A model generated the notes under the pieces. That model worked only from the letters and a program-made list of their open reading frames with translations, was not told the DNA's origin and did not search any database. A program made the position numbers and the translations under genes. From Pseudomonadota bacterium (lineage in GTDB: Bacteria > Pseudomonadota > Alphaproteobacteria > Rhizobiales > Devosiaceae), in the NCBI GenBank assembly GCA_023393475.1, contig JAEWLC010000012.1:51197-115196 (forward strand): DNA of 64,000 bases, written 5' to 3'. Shown piece after piece: positions 50,850 through 59,172 of this stretch (position 1 is the stretch's first letter; each line of letters begins with the position of its first letter).

Positions 50850-51629
50850 ATGGATCTCGGACTCCGCGGCCGCAAAGCCATCGTCTGTGCGTCCAGTCGA
50901 GGGCTTGGCCGCGGTTGCGCCACGGCGCTCGCATCCGAGGGCGTCGAGGTCGTGATCAACGGCCGCGATGCCTCCCACCTCGAGCAGGTGGCCGAGGAGA
51001 TCCGCAAGGCAACCGGCGCGACGGTGATCGCCGTCGCCGCCGATGTCGGCACCCGCGAGGGGCAGGACGCGCTGCTCGCCGCCTGTCCCGCGCCCGACAT
51101 CCTCGTCAACAACAATGCCGGCCCGCCCTTCCGCGATTTCCGCGAGCTCGACCGCGAGAAGCTGCTGGCCGGCGTGACCGGCAATTTCGTGACGCCGATC
51201 GAGCTGATCCAGCGCGTCATCGACGGCATGGTGGCGCGCAAGTTCGGCCGCATCGTCAACATCACCTCGAGCTCGGTCATGGCTCCGATTGGCGGGCTCG
51301 ACCTGTCCTCGGGCGCACGGGCAGGGCTCACGGCCTTCCTCAAGGGCGTGTCGCAGTCGGTCGCCGGCAGCAATGTGACGATCAACAACATCCTGCCCGG
51401 CTCGTTCGACACCGATCGCCTGCGTTCGGGGCAGGAGCGTTCGGCCAAGCAGCGGAACGTGAGCGTCGACACCGTCCGCGCCGAGAACGCCGCGAAGATC
51501 CCGGCCGGCCGCTTCGGCACGCCGGAGGAATTCGGCGCGGCCTGCGCCTTCCTCTGCTCGGACCATGCCGGCTACATCACGGGCCAGAACCTCCTCATCG
51601 ATGGCGGCGCATTCCCGGGCGCATTCTAG
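50850..51629 (+). CDS. Short-chain dehydrogenase/reductase with atypical active site
   Basis: 259-aa Rossmann-fold protein: cofactor motif CASSRGLGRGCA (variant of TGxxxGxG), NNNAGPP (NNAG) and FGRIVNITSSSVMAP (catalytic Ser region). Where SDRs have YxxxK, this protein reads LSSGARAGL, i.e. Ser and Arg replace Tyr and Lys. The C-terminal IPAGRFGTPEEFGAACAFLCSDHAGYITGQNLLIDGGAFPGAF is otherwise FabG-like. It starts 2 nt after leuA and is probably co-transcribed. May be a non-canonical reductase or a non-enzymatic paralogue. Confidence 0.87.
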   Translation: MDLGLRGRKAIVCASSRGLGRGCATALASEGVEVVINGRDASHLEQVAEEIRKATGATVIAVAADVGTREGQDALLAACPAPDILVNNNAGPPFRDFRELDREKLLAGVTGNFVTPIELIQRVIDGMVARKFGRIVNITSSSVMAPIGGLDLSSGARAGLTAFLKGVSQSVAGSNVTINNILPGSFDTDRLRSGQERSAKQRNVSVDTVRAENAAKIPAGRFGTPEEFGAACAFLCSDHAGYITGQNLLIDGGAFPGAF

Positions 51630-51648
51630 AGATCGGAACCCTGCTGCT

Positions 51649-52098
51649 ATGAGCCCGGCACTCCACGTCGTGACGACGCCCGAGGACTGGGATGCGATGC
51701 ATGCCATCCGGCTCGAGGTACTGTTCACGCCGGAGCGGCACCCAGGCGTTGTCTATGATCGTGCTCACCCACACGATCTCGAACCGGCCCACACCAAGTT
51801 CCTGCTGATGCGGGACGGGCGGCCCATCGGCACCACCCGGCTCGATCCGCGTGGCGAGGGCGGGATCGTCCGCCTCGTCGCCATCGTCCCGGATCTGCAG
51901 CGACAGGGCCTCGGTTCAGTGATGGAGGAGCTGCTCACCGACTTCGCCCGCAGGCAGGGGATGACGCGCCTGTGGGTGAATGCTGCTCGCAACGCCACCG
52001 GCTTTTACGAGAAGCGCGGCTGGACCCCGCTGGTGTGGGACGAACACGAGCTCGCGACCTTCGGCATCAACTGCGTGCAGATGACGAAGCCGCTCTGA
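51649..52098 (+). CDS. GNAT-family N-acetyltransferase
   Basis: 149 aa. The acetyl-CoA-binding motif A is VRLVAIVPDLQRQGLGSVMEELLTDFARR (Q-x-x-G-x-G/S) and motif B is LWVNAARNATGFYEKRGW. Compact single GNAT domain similar to ElaA/YjdJ-like members; substrate unknown. Starts 19 nt after the SDR stop, so likely in the same transcript. Confidence 0.87.
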   Translation: MSPALHVVTTPEDWDAMHAIRLEVLFTPERHPGVVYDRAHPHDLEPAHTKFLLMRDGRPIGTTRLDPRGEGGIVRLVAIVPDLQRQGLGSVMEELLTDFARRQGMTRLWVNAARNATGFYEKRGWTPLVWDEHELATFGINCVQMTKPL

Positions 52099-52165
52099 CC
52101 CGACCTACGCCGCATTGATCGATCCGGCTTCTCTTGGCTAGCCTCACCACTCGGAGGAGAACCCC

Positions 52166-52939
52166 ATGCGCCCCATCCCACCCAGTGTCTTCAGGCAGCG
52201 CCTCTATGAGCGCGTGCCGCAGCTCGGATACTGGCTGTCGCTGAACAGCGTGCTCGCGACCGAGGTGGCGGCAGGGTCCGGCTTCGATTGGGTCCTGCTC
52301 GACATGGAGCATTCGACGCTGTCGATCGAGTCGGTCGAGCAGCACCTGTTGGCGGCGCGGCACGGCGGCGACGCCGAGTTCATCGTCCGTGTTCCCAGCG
52401 TCGACGCGGTGATGGTCAAGCGCCTGCTCGATGCGGGCGTCCGCAGCTTCATGTTCCCCTATGTGCAGACCGTCGAGGAGGCCCGGCTTGCCGTCGCCGC
52501 GACGCGCTACCCACCGGCGGGTATCCGTGGCTATTCGGGCAACAACCGCGCCAACCGGTTCGGCACGGATACGGCCTACGCGACGGCGGCGCACGAGCAG
52601 ATCGCCGTCATCCTGCAGGTGGAAACCCCGCAGGCGCTGGCCAACATTCCCGCCTACGGGGCCATTGATGGCGTCGACGCCATCTTCATCGGCCCCAACG
52701 ACCTCGCGGCCAGCATGGGATTTGTCGGCCAGGCCGGACACCCCGAGGTGCGGAAGCTGGTGCTGGAGAGCGGCAAGGCCATCCTCGCCACCGGCAAGGC
52801 CGCCGGCATGCTCGATTTCAACGTCGAGACCGCCAGGCCCTTGCTGGATGCCGGCTTCGGCTTCGTCGCGGTCGGCAGCGATCTCGCCATGATCGGCCGC
52901 GGCTCGCGCCAGCTGCTCGGCCAGTTCGGCCGCGGCTAG
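52166..52939 (+). CDS. HpcH/HpaI-type class II aldolase
   Basis: 257-aa TIM-barrel, metal-dependent aldolase that cleaves 4-hydroxy-2-oxo acids to pyruvate plus aldehyde. Hallmarks: GYWLSLNSVLATEVAAGSGFDWVLLDMEHS, the metal-site VILQVETPQALANI (Glu) and IDGVDAIFIGPNDLAASMG (Asp). RGYSGNNRANRFG is the arginine-rich loop. GGAGGAG lies 5 nt before ATG 52166. The physiological substrate is not evident; no homoprotocatechuate genes are nearby. Confidence 0.9.
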   Translation: MRPIPPSVFRQRLYERVPQLGYWLSLNSVLATEVAAGSGFDWVLLDMEHSTLSIESVEQHLLAARHGGDAEFIVRVPSVDAVMVKRLLDAGVRSFMFPYVQTVEEARLAVAATRYPPAGIRGYSGNNRANRFGTDTAYATAAHEQIAVILQVETPQALANIPAYGAIDGVDAIFIGPNDLAASMGFVGQAGHPEVRKLVLESGKAILATGKAAGMLDFNVETARPLLDAGFGFVAVGSDLAMIGRGSRQLLGQFGRG

Positions 52940-53035
52940 TCCGCCGAGGCCCCGTCGGCTTGCTGCCCTGCGTCGGCGGCAGTGGTCCTTCACGCGACTC
53001 GCGGCTAGGTTGCGGCCACCGGTAGAGGGGCCAGC

Positions 53036-53971
53036 ATGCTGCGCGAGTTCAGGGGAGCGATAACGGCGTTGGCGCTTGTCGCCTGCCTCGCCGTGCTCGC
53101 CGTCAGCTACGATATCGGCCTGCCAGGACAATCGCTGCTGCAGTCCTTGCGCTTCCACATCGCCGCCGCGGTCGTCGGCCTGTCAGTGCCGCTGTTCATG
53201 AGCGGGGCATGGTGGCGCGGACTGCTGTTCCTCGTCGTCGCGGGTGCGAGTGCGGCGCAGGGCGGGCTGATCATCAAGGCCCAGCAGGACATGCGCATGG
53301 AGGCGGCGGCGCACGAAGTGCGCCCGCTGTTCAAGCTGCTGAGCTTCAACCTCCTGAGTTCCAATCCCAACGGCGCCGCCATCGCCGACTTCGTCGCGGC
53401 GTCCGGGGCGGATGTCGTGATGCTGATGGAGGCCGCGCCCATCGCGACGCAGCGCGAAAAGACGCGCGCCGCCTATCCCTATGTCGCCGCCTGCGAGGGC
53501 TGCGACCTCGTCATTTTCTCCAAGACACCGCTGACGGACATCAAGATGTCGTCCCTGGGGCCGGTCTGGCGCAACCGGCTCATGTCGGCCGCGACCGTCA
53601 TCGACGGCGAGCGCGTCAATCTCGTCCTCGCGCACCTGGTGAAGCCCTACTACGACGATCTCGCCGCCGGAGAGATCTACGTCCTGTCCGAGGCACTCAA
53701 GCGGCTCGAGGGCCCGTTGCTACTCGCCGGCGATTTCAACGCCGCCGCCTGGTCGGACAATGTCGAGCGCCTGGCCCGCTGGCGCGGGCTGGCCCCTGGG
53801 CCCGGTTATCCAGCGACCTGGCCTGTCGACCTCGGTCCGTTCGGGGTCCCCATCGACAACGTATTTGCCCGTGCGCCGCTGGTCCTCACCGATGTCGGGG
53901 CGACCGACGATACTTTCGGCTCGAACCACCGTGGCCTCTTGGCCGACGTAGCCATCGCGGCAGGGGGCTGA
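53036..53971 (+). CDS. Membrane-anchored endonuclease/exonuclease/phosphatase-fold protein
   Basis: 311 aa. The first about 90 residues hold three TM helices (ALVACLAVLAVSYDI, FHIAAAVVGLSVPLFMSGAWW, GLLFLVVAGASAAQGGLI). The rest is an EEP domain: LLSFNLLSSNPNGAAIADFVAASGADVVMLMEAAP (metal Glu), LVLAHLVKPYYDD, LLAGDFNAAAWS (GDFN) and GSNHRGLLADV (SNHxG catalytic His). It likely hydrolyses a phosphodiester at the outer face of the inner membrane. Stops 5 nt before the convergent cyclodeaminase gene. Confidence 0.86.
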   Translation: MLREFRGAITALALVACLAVLAVSYDIGLPGQSLLQSLRFHIAAAVVGLSVPLFMSGAWWRGLLFLVVAGASAAQGGLIIKAQQDMRMEAAAHEVRPLFKLLSFNLLSSNPNGAAIADFVAASGADVVMLMEAAPIATQREKTRAAYPYVAACEGCDLVIFSKTPLTDIKMSSLGPVWRNRLMSAATVIDGERVNLVLAHLVKPYYDDLAAGEIYVLSEALKRLEGPLLLAGDFNAAAWSDNVERLARWRGLAPGPGYPATWPVDLGPFGVPIDNVFARAPLVLTDVGATDDTFGSNHRGLLADVAIAAGG

Positions 53972-53976
53972 GGCTC

Positions 53977-55035
53977 TCAGCCGGCAAGCGCGCCATCGAA
54001 GCTGGTTGCCCGTAGCCGCCGCAGCTGCTGCGGCAGGGTGAGGCCGAACAGATCCTTGGGATCGTCCAGCTCGGGGATGAGGTCGATCTCCCTCGCAGCG
54101 CGGCGCGTCAGGTCGCGGACGTAGCGCAGGGTCGAAAAATCCTCGACCGCAAAGCCGACCGAGTCGAACAGAGTGACGTCCGCGTTCGAACGCCGACCCT
54201 TGGACTTGCCGGACAGCACCCGCCACAGTTCCGCAACCGGGAAATCCGCCGCCATCTGCTGGATTTCACCCTCGATGCGCGTCTGGGGGGTGAACTCGGT
54301 GAACACCGACGCCCCCGCCACGATATCCGGATGCAGCTCGGTCTTGCCGGGGCAATCGCCGCCGATGGCGTTGATATGCATGCCCGGCCGGATCATGTCC
54401 GGGGTCAGCACCGCGGCGCGGGCCTTCGTCGCTGTCGCGGTAGTGACGATGTCCGCCCCAGCCACGGCATCGGCAGCAGAGGTCGCGCGGTGGATGGCGA
54501 GGCCCGATTGGGCGAGGTTGCGGCAGAACTTGTCGACAGCGTCGGTGTCGGTGTCGAACACCCGCACCTCGCCGATCCCGAGCAGCGCCTTGAACCCCAG
54601 GGCCTGGAATTCGGACTGTGCCCCGGCGCCGATGAGTGCCAGGACGCGAGCCCCGGGGCGTGCCAGCGCGCGTGCCGCGACAGCCGAGGTCGCCGCGGTA
54701 CGCAACGCGGTGAGGATCGTCATCTCCGAGACCAGTAGCGGGTAGCCGGTGGCGACATCCGCCAGCACGCCGAAGGCGGTGACGGTGAGCTTGCCCTCCC
54801 GCGTGTTCTTCGGGTGCCCGTTGACGAACTTCATCGCGTAAAGCTCGCCGTCCGAGGCCGGCATCAGCTCGATCACGCCGTCACGGCTGTGGCTCGCCAG
54901 CCTTGCTGCCTTCTCGAACATCTCCCAGCGCCGGAAATCGGCCTCGATGGTGTCGGCCAGCCCGGCAAGGAACGGCTCGATGCCGATCGTTGCGAGAAGC
55001 GTGCGGATGTCGCTGGTGCCGATGAACTGGGTCAT
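53977..55035 (-). CDS. Ornithine cyclodeaminase
   Basis: 352 aa, OCD/mu-crystallin family; converts ornithine to proline with NAD+. Substrate-side residues lie in MPASDGELYAMKFVNGHPKNTREG and the nucleotide fold in LALIGAGAQSEFQALGF. AIGGDCPGKTELHPDI carries the catalytic Asp (G-D-C-P-G-K-T-E), diagnostic for OCD. Lies 47 nt downstream of arginase on the same strand; together they would convert arginine to proline with release of urea and ammonia. Confidence 0.93.
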   Translation of the reverse strand: MTQFIGTSDIRTLLATIGIEPFLAGLADTIEADFRRWEMFEKAARLASHSRDGVIELMPASDGELYAMKFVNGHPKNTREGKLTVTAFGVLADVATGYPLLVSEMTILTALRTAATSAVAARALARPGARVLALIGAGAQSEFQALGFKALLGIGEVRVFDTDTDAVDKFCRNLAQSGLAIHRATSAADAVAGADIVTTATATKARAAVLTPDMIRPGMHINAIGGDCPGKTELHPDIVAGASVFTEFTPQTRIEGEIQQMAADFPVAELWRVLSGKSKGRRSNADVTLFDSVGFAVEDFSTLRYVRDLTRRAAREIDLIPELDDPKDLFGLTLPQQLRRLRATSFDGALAG

Positions 55036-55082
55036 GTTTGCCTCTTACTTTTCCGGAGCAGTCAGGCTCGCTGGTTGGAGAA

Positions 55083-56024
55083 CTACGCCGCGGCTCGGCG
55101 CTGCGGCCGCGCCGCAAGTTGCTTTTCGCCGAACAGCCGGGCGGTGAGGCTGACCATCAGGTCCGCGCTCATGCAGCCGCTGTCGAGAAGCGGGTTGAGT
55201 TCGACGAGATCGAGCGAACCGACCCGGCCGCTACGGTGCAGCAGGTCCATCACGGTCTCGCCTTCGGCGAGGCTCAGGCCCCGGGCGACGGTGGTGCCGA
55301 CTCCCGGTGCGAGGCTCGGATCCATGGCATCGACATCGAGCGACAGGTGGAGATGCCCGTTGGCGGCCTCCACACGGTCGAGAAAGACGCGCAAGGGCGC
55401 TTCGACGCCGCTGACCCGCAGCACGTCCATGTCGACCACCTGCACCCCGCGTGCATCGATCAGTTGCGCCTCCTCGCAATCGAGGGCGCGGGCGCCGAGG
55501 ATCATCACGTTGGCCGGATCGACCGGTGCGAACCAGTTGGTCCCATTGGTAAATCCCGGCTCGCCGCAGAGTCGCGCCAGCGACATGCCGTGGATATTGC
55601 CGGTCTCTGTCGTGCGCCACGTGTTGAAATCGCCATGCGCATCGAACCACAGGACGAACAGCGGGCGGTGGTTGGCGCGGCAGTGCCGCGCGATGCCGGC
55701 GACCGATCCCATCGAGATCGAGTGATCGCCGCCGAGAAAGACCGGACGCGCGCCATTCTCGAGGCTCCTGAACCCGGCCTCGCTTGCACTGACGGCGAGC
55801 GCGTCGATCTCGGCCGCTCGCGACAGCGTCGGATCGACGGAGAGGTCGCCGAGGTCAGCCACGGCGTAGCCGGCATGGGCCAGCCGCTCGGCGATGCCTG
55901 CCGCGCGCAGCCCATCCGGCCCCAGCACGGCGCCACGGCAGGACGCGCCGGCGTCCGTGGGGACGCCGATCAGGTCGATGCGGTTGCCCGCGATCGGGCG
56001 GCGGGGACGGGAGTCGTGGAGCAT
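55083..56024 (-). CDS. Arginase
   Basis: 313-aa ureohydrolase. Mn-binding motifs: GGDHSISMGSV (His), FDAHGDFNTW (DxHxD) and SLDVDAMDPSLAPGVGTTV (DxD). Length and the GAXGVXXGP-like GASCRGAVLGPDGLRAAG start fit bacterial arginases. Cleaves arginine to ornithine and urea and feeds the adjacent cyclodeaminase. An Lrp/AsnC gene starts 111 bp away on the opposite strand and is the probable regulator. Confidence 0.93.
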   Translation of the reverse strand: MLHDSRPRRPIAGNRIDLIGVPTDAGASCRGAVLGPDGLRAAGIAERLAHAGYAVADLGDLSVDPTLSRAAEIDALAVSASEAGFRSLENGARPVFLGGDHSISMGSVAGIARHCRANHRPLFVLWFDAHGDFNTWRTTETGNIHGMSLARLCGEPGFTNGTNWFAPVDPANVMILGARALDCEEAQLIDARGVQVVDMDVLRVSGVEAPLRVFLDRVEAANGHLHLSLDVDAMDPSLAPGVGTTVARGLSLAEGETVMDLLHRSGRVGSLDLVELNPLLDSGCMSADLMVSLTARLFGEKQLAARPQRRAAA

Positions 56025-56135
56025 TGTCGGATCCTCGATTCAGTGCGTGACGTGAATCTGGGACCGGCGGGCGCTGGCAAAAAGGCGGAAAAGTGCTAGA
56101 TATGTGTAGCGCAGTAGGCAAAATGGCGGTAGCCG

Positions 56136-56585
56136 ATGGCAGAAAGTACATTCAGCCTCGATGATCTCGATCACCGCCTCATCGCGCTGCTCCGCACCGA
56201 TGGCCGGCTGCCGGTGGCCAAGCTGGCGACCGAACTGGGGGTCTCGCGGGCGACGGTCAGCGCGCGCATGGAGCGGCTGGTGAAGACCGGCGCCATCGCC
56301 GGCTACACGGTGATGCTGCGCGCGACCGGCCGTGCCGATGCCGTTCGCGCCATCACCATGGTCGAGATCGATGGCAAGAACTCCGAGGCGATCATCCGCC
56401 GGCTCACCGGTTTCCCGGAGATACGCACGCTCTACACCACCAATGGACGCTGGGACGTCGTGGCCGAGGTCGAGACGCCGACGCTGCGGGAGTTCGACGA
56501 ACTGCTGCGCAAGATTCGCCAGGTGGACGGCATCGCCAACACCGAGACCAGCATCCTGCTGACGGCACGTAAGGAACTGGGGTAG
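56136..56585 (+). CDS. Lrp/AsnC-family regulator, divergent from arginase
   Basis: 149 aa. The N-terminal HTH is LDDLDHRLIALLRTDGRLPVAKLATELGVSRATVSARMERLVKTGAIAGYTV; the C-terminal RAM/AsnC ligand domain is MVEIDGKNSEAIIRRLTGFPEIRTLYTTNGRWDVVAEVETPTLREFDELLRKIR. Divergent orientation to arginase-cyclodeaminase is the classic layout for an arginine- or ornithine-responsive activator. The intergenic GCTAGATATGTGTAGC (56095-56110) could be its site. Confidence 0.92.
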   Translation: MAESTFSLDDLDHRLIALLRTDGRLPVAKLATELGVSRATVSARMERLVKTGAIAGYTVMLRATGRADAVRAITMVEIDGKNSEAIIRRLTGFPEIRTLYTTNGRWDVVAEVETPTLREFDELLRKIRQVDGIANTETSILLTARKELG

Positions 56586-56591
56586 GGCGGG

Positions 56592-57692
56592 CTACAGCGC
56601 GTCCCGTAGCGCCCCCGGCAGTTCCTCGGCCACGATGTCCATCTCGGCGTCGGGCCCGACGCTGATGCGTATGTGCCGGTCGAGGCCGGGCGCCATGGGC
56701 TTGCGCACAAACACGCCGCGCGCCTCGAGGGCCTTCAGCACTTTCATCGCGTAGTCGCCGTCGCGGCCGCAGTCGATGGCGACGAAGTTGGCCTGCGACG
56801 GTACTGATGCAAGCCCCGCGGCCTCGGCGATCCCGTGGAGCCGGTGGCGCGCCGCAACGACCTTGCCGACCACCTGCTGCAGCCAGTCCTGGTCCGCCAG
56901 CGCAGCCAGTGCCGCCACCTGGCCGAGGCGCGTGACGCCGAAGTGGTTGCGCACACGGTCGAAGGCGGAGATGAAGCCTGCCTCGCCGATGGCATAGCCG
57001 ACGCGCATGCCGGCAAGGCCGTACGCCTTTGAAAATGTGCGTGTCCGCACGACGTTTGCCCGGGCAATGTCCAGTCGGGGCAGGGCGAAGTCCGTCGCCG
57101 TTTCGCAATAGGCTTCGTCGAGCAGCAGCAGGGTCTCTTCCGGCACGGCGGCGATGAACCGCTCCAGCTCCTCCGCGCCCCAGTGCGAGCCCATCGGGTT
57201 GTCGGGGTTGGAGAGATAGATCACCTTCGCCCGCTCGCGCCGCGCGGCCTCGAGCAGCCCGTCGAGATCCTCCTGTACCCCGCGATAGGGCACCGCGACG
57301 ACGCGGCCGCCGAAGCCGGTGACGTGGTAGTTGAAGGTCGGGTAGGCGCCGAGCGAGGTCACCGCCACGTCGCCGGGCTCGATGATGAGCCGGGCGATCA
57401 GCCCGTGGAGGCCGTCGATGCCCTCGCCGATCACGATGTTCGCCGTGGGCACGCCGACATGCACGGCAACGGCGCTGCGGAGATCGTGGATCTCGGGGTC
57501 GCCATACTTCCAGACGTCGCCGGCCGCCGCGGCAATGGCGGCGATCACCGTGGGAGAAGGACCGAAGCCGCTCTCGTTTGCCCCGACGCGCGCGCGAAAG
57601 GCGATGCCCGTGCGTCGCTCCAGCGCCTCGGGACCGGTGAAGGGCACCGAGGAGGGAAGCGAGGTGGCGATGGCGGTGAGGATAGGGCGCAT
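56592..57692 (-). CDS. HisC-like PLP-dependent aminotransferase
   Basis: 366-aa fold-type I aminotransferase. The PLP lysine is in TRTFSKAYGLAGMRVGYAIG; other PLP contacts are YLSNPDNPMGSHW (Asn) and LLLDEAYCE (Asp/Tyr), with the C-terminal phosphate-binding Arg in IRISVG. Closest by pattern to histidinol-phosphate or aromatic aminotransferases, but the N-terminal PFTGPEALERRTGIAFRARVGANESGFGPSP is that of a paralogous subgroup. Convergent with the Lrp gene (6-nt gap). Substrate not assigned. Confidence 0.88.
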   Translation of the reverse strand: MRPILTAIATSLPSSVPFTGPEALERRTGIAFRARVGANESGFGPSPTVIAAIAAAAGDVWKYGDPEIHDLRSAVAVHVGVPTANIVIGEGIDGLHGLIARLIIEPGDVAVTSLGAYPTFNYHVTGFGGRVVAVPYRGVQEDLDGLLEAARRERAKVIYLSNPDNPMGSHWGAEELERFIAAVPEETLLLLDEAYCETATDFALPRLDIARANVVRTRTFSKAYGLAGMRVGYAIGEAGFISAFDRVRNHFGVTRLGQVAALAALADQDWLQQVVGKVVAARHRLHGIAEAAGLASVPSQANFVAIDCGRDGDYAMKVLKALEARGVFVRKPMAPGLDRHIRISVGPDAEMDIVAEELPGALRDAL

Positions 57693-57850
57693 GATGCGCG
57701 CAACTTACCCGTCCGGCACGCCGCCGCAACTGTCTCTATTCGCGCCGGTTCGCCGGGAAGTTTCACCGCTGCGCAGCACATTTCTTTGTCTTGTGCGTGT
57801 CGGCCCGCAAGTCCAGTTTCTGCGGGAAGAACTTCCATCAGGGTGGACCG

Positions 57851-58498
57851 ATGAAGAGGAATACGATTGCACTTGCGGTCGCCGTGGCCGGCGCCATGGC
57901 GATGACCGGCGCGCAGGCGGCCGAGACGGCGACGGCGATCTTTGCCGGCGGCTGCTTCTGGTCGGTCGAAAGCGACTTCGACCACGCGCCCGGCGTGATT
58001 TCCACCACCTCCGGCTATATCGGCGGCCACGTCCCCAACCCCACCTACGAGCAGGTGGTGACCGAGACCACCGGCCATCGCGAGGCGGTGCTGGTCGAGT
58101 ACGACCCCAGCGTCATCAGCTACGAAAAGCTGGTCGACACCTATTTCCACTTCATCGATCCCATCGAGACCCGCGGTCAGTTCTGCGATTTCGGCGAGAG
58201 CTACACCACCGCCATCTATGTCGGGAATGCCGACGAGATGAAGCTCGCCGAGGCCGGCAAGGACGCCACCGCCCAGGCCCTCGGCAAGGACGTCGCGACC
58301 ATCATCGCGATGGCCCCCACCTTCTACCCGGCCGAGGAATACCACCAGGACTTCTGGGAGAAGGCCGAGCCCTATCCGTTCAGCGGCTGGCCCAGCAACG
58401 CCCACTATGCCCGCTACCGCGCCGGCTGCGGCAAGAACGCCCAGGTCGAAGCCATCTGGGGCAAGGAAGCCTTCCGGGGCCTCGACGGCCACGCATAG
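57851..58498 (+). CDS. msrA: Exported peptide methionine sulfoxide reductase MsrA
   Basis: 215 aa. A signal peptide (MKRNTIALAVAVAGAMAMTGAQAAE) sends it to the periplasm. The catalytic motif is FAGGCFWSVE, with Glu and conserved aromatic residues around. GYIGGHVPNPTYEQVVTETTGHREAVLVEYDP is typical, and C-terminal Cys (RYRAGCGKNA) is the likely resolving residue. Repairs oxidised methionine in envelope proteins. ATG 57851 fits the signal peptide; the preceding open frame is non-conserved. Confidence 0.94.
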   Translation: MKRNTIALAVAVAGAMAMTGAQAAETATAIFAGGCFWSVESDFDHAPGVISTTSGYIGGHVPNPTYEQVVTETTGHREAVLVEYDPSVISYEKLVDTYFHFIDPIETRGQFCDFGESYTTAIYVGNADEMKLAEAGKDATAQALGKDVATIIAMAPTFYPAEEYHQDFWEKAEPYPFSGWPSNAHYARYRAGCGKNAQVEAIWGKEAFRGLDGHA

Positions 58499-58575
58499 GC
58501 ACTTAGGGAACCCTACGAACTTCCGTTCCGCCCTCTGCCACCGCACTCTCTCGGCGAGCACAGGGGACAAGAAGC

Positions 58576-59172
58576 ATGGCGGACGCGGGACGTGGGGGAA
58601 CCATAGGAGGCGTACTCGAGAAGATCGCCATTGCGGTTGCGTCTCCCTTGATACTGGCCGGGATCGCCGTCGTCGGGAACGTGTTCGTCAATGGTTGGAT
58701 AATCTCCGCGTTGGGTGGGGTGACAAAGGCGGATGCCCTGCGCGACCTGCTGCCTCGGCGCGCCGTGGTCGCGATTCCACACAATGAGGCCTGTCCTGCG
58801 CCTGCTTGGCGTATGGCGACCGAACTGGAGGGCGTCTTCCCGCTCGGCGCGGGCAGTTCCTTTGACGTCTCGGGCGGACATGAGAGCTTTGCGCTAAAGG
58901 CTGCAGATCTGCCGCCCCATCGCCACCTGACGACAATCACAGCGGATCCCCCTTCGTACTGGCACATGGCGATGGGCTACAACGCAGCCAGCCGGGACAC
59001 CTACATACTCGGCCTGCGTGCGGCTCCCGGGCCGTCGGCCTATACCGCGTACTTCCCGGAGGTTGCACTCGATGCCGATCGCCAGCCGCCGCCTGGAACC
59101 GACGAACAGGTCCTCACCATACCGACGATGCCGCCCTATCACATGGTTCGATTCTGCGAACTGGCGCCCTAG
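58576..59172 (+). CDS. Hypothetical membrane-anchored protein with tail-collar-like C-terminus
   Basis: 198 aa. One N-terminal TM helix (LEKIAIAVASPLILAGIAVVGNVFVNGWII) is followed by a soluble domain. The end contains KAADLPPHRHLTTITADPP and ...VLTIPTMPPYHMVRFCELAP, a pattern reminiscent of phage tail-fibre/collar C-termini, which have PxHxH followed by a terminal N-x-PPY-x-x-x-x-(Y/F)C-I strand. No phage genes are nearby. Start from ATG 58576. Overlaps the convergent mscS gene by 4 nt. Function unknown; resemblance judged by eye. Confidence 0.55.
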   Translation: MADAGRGGTIGGVLEKIAIAVASPLILAGIAVVGNVFVNGWIISALGGVTKADALRDLLPRRAVVAIPHNEACPAPAWRMATELEGVFPLGAGSSFDVSGGHESFALKAADLPPHRHLTTITADPPSYWHMAMGYNAASRDTYILGLRAAPGPSAYTAYFPEVALDADRQPPPGTDEQVLTIPTMPPYHMVRFCELAP

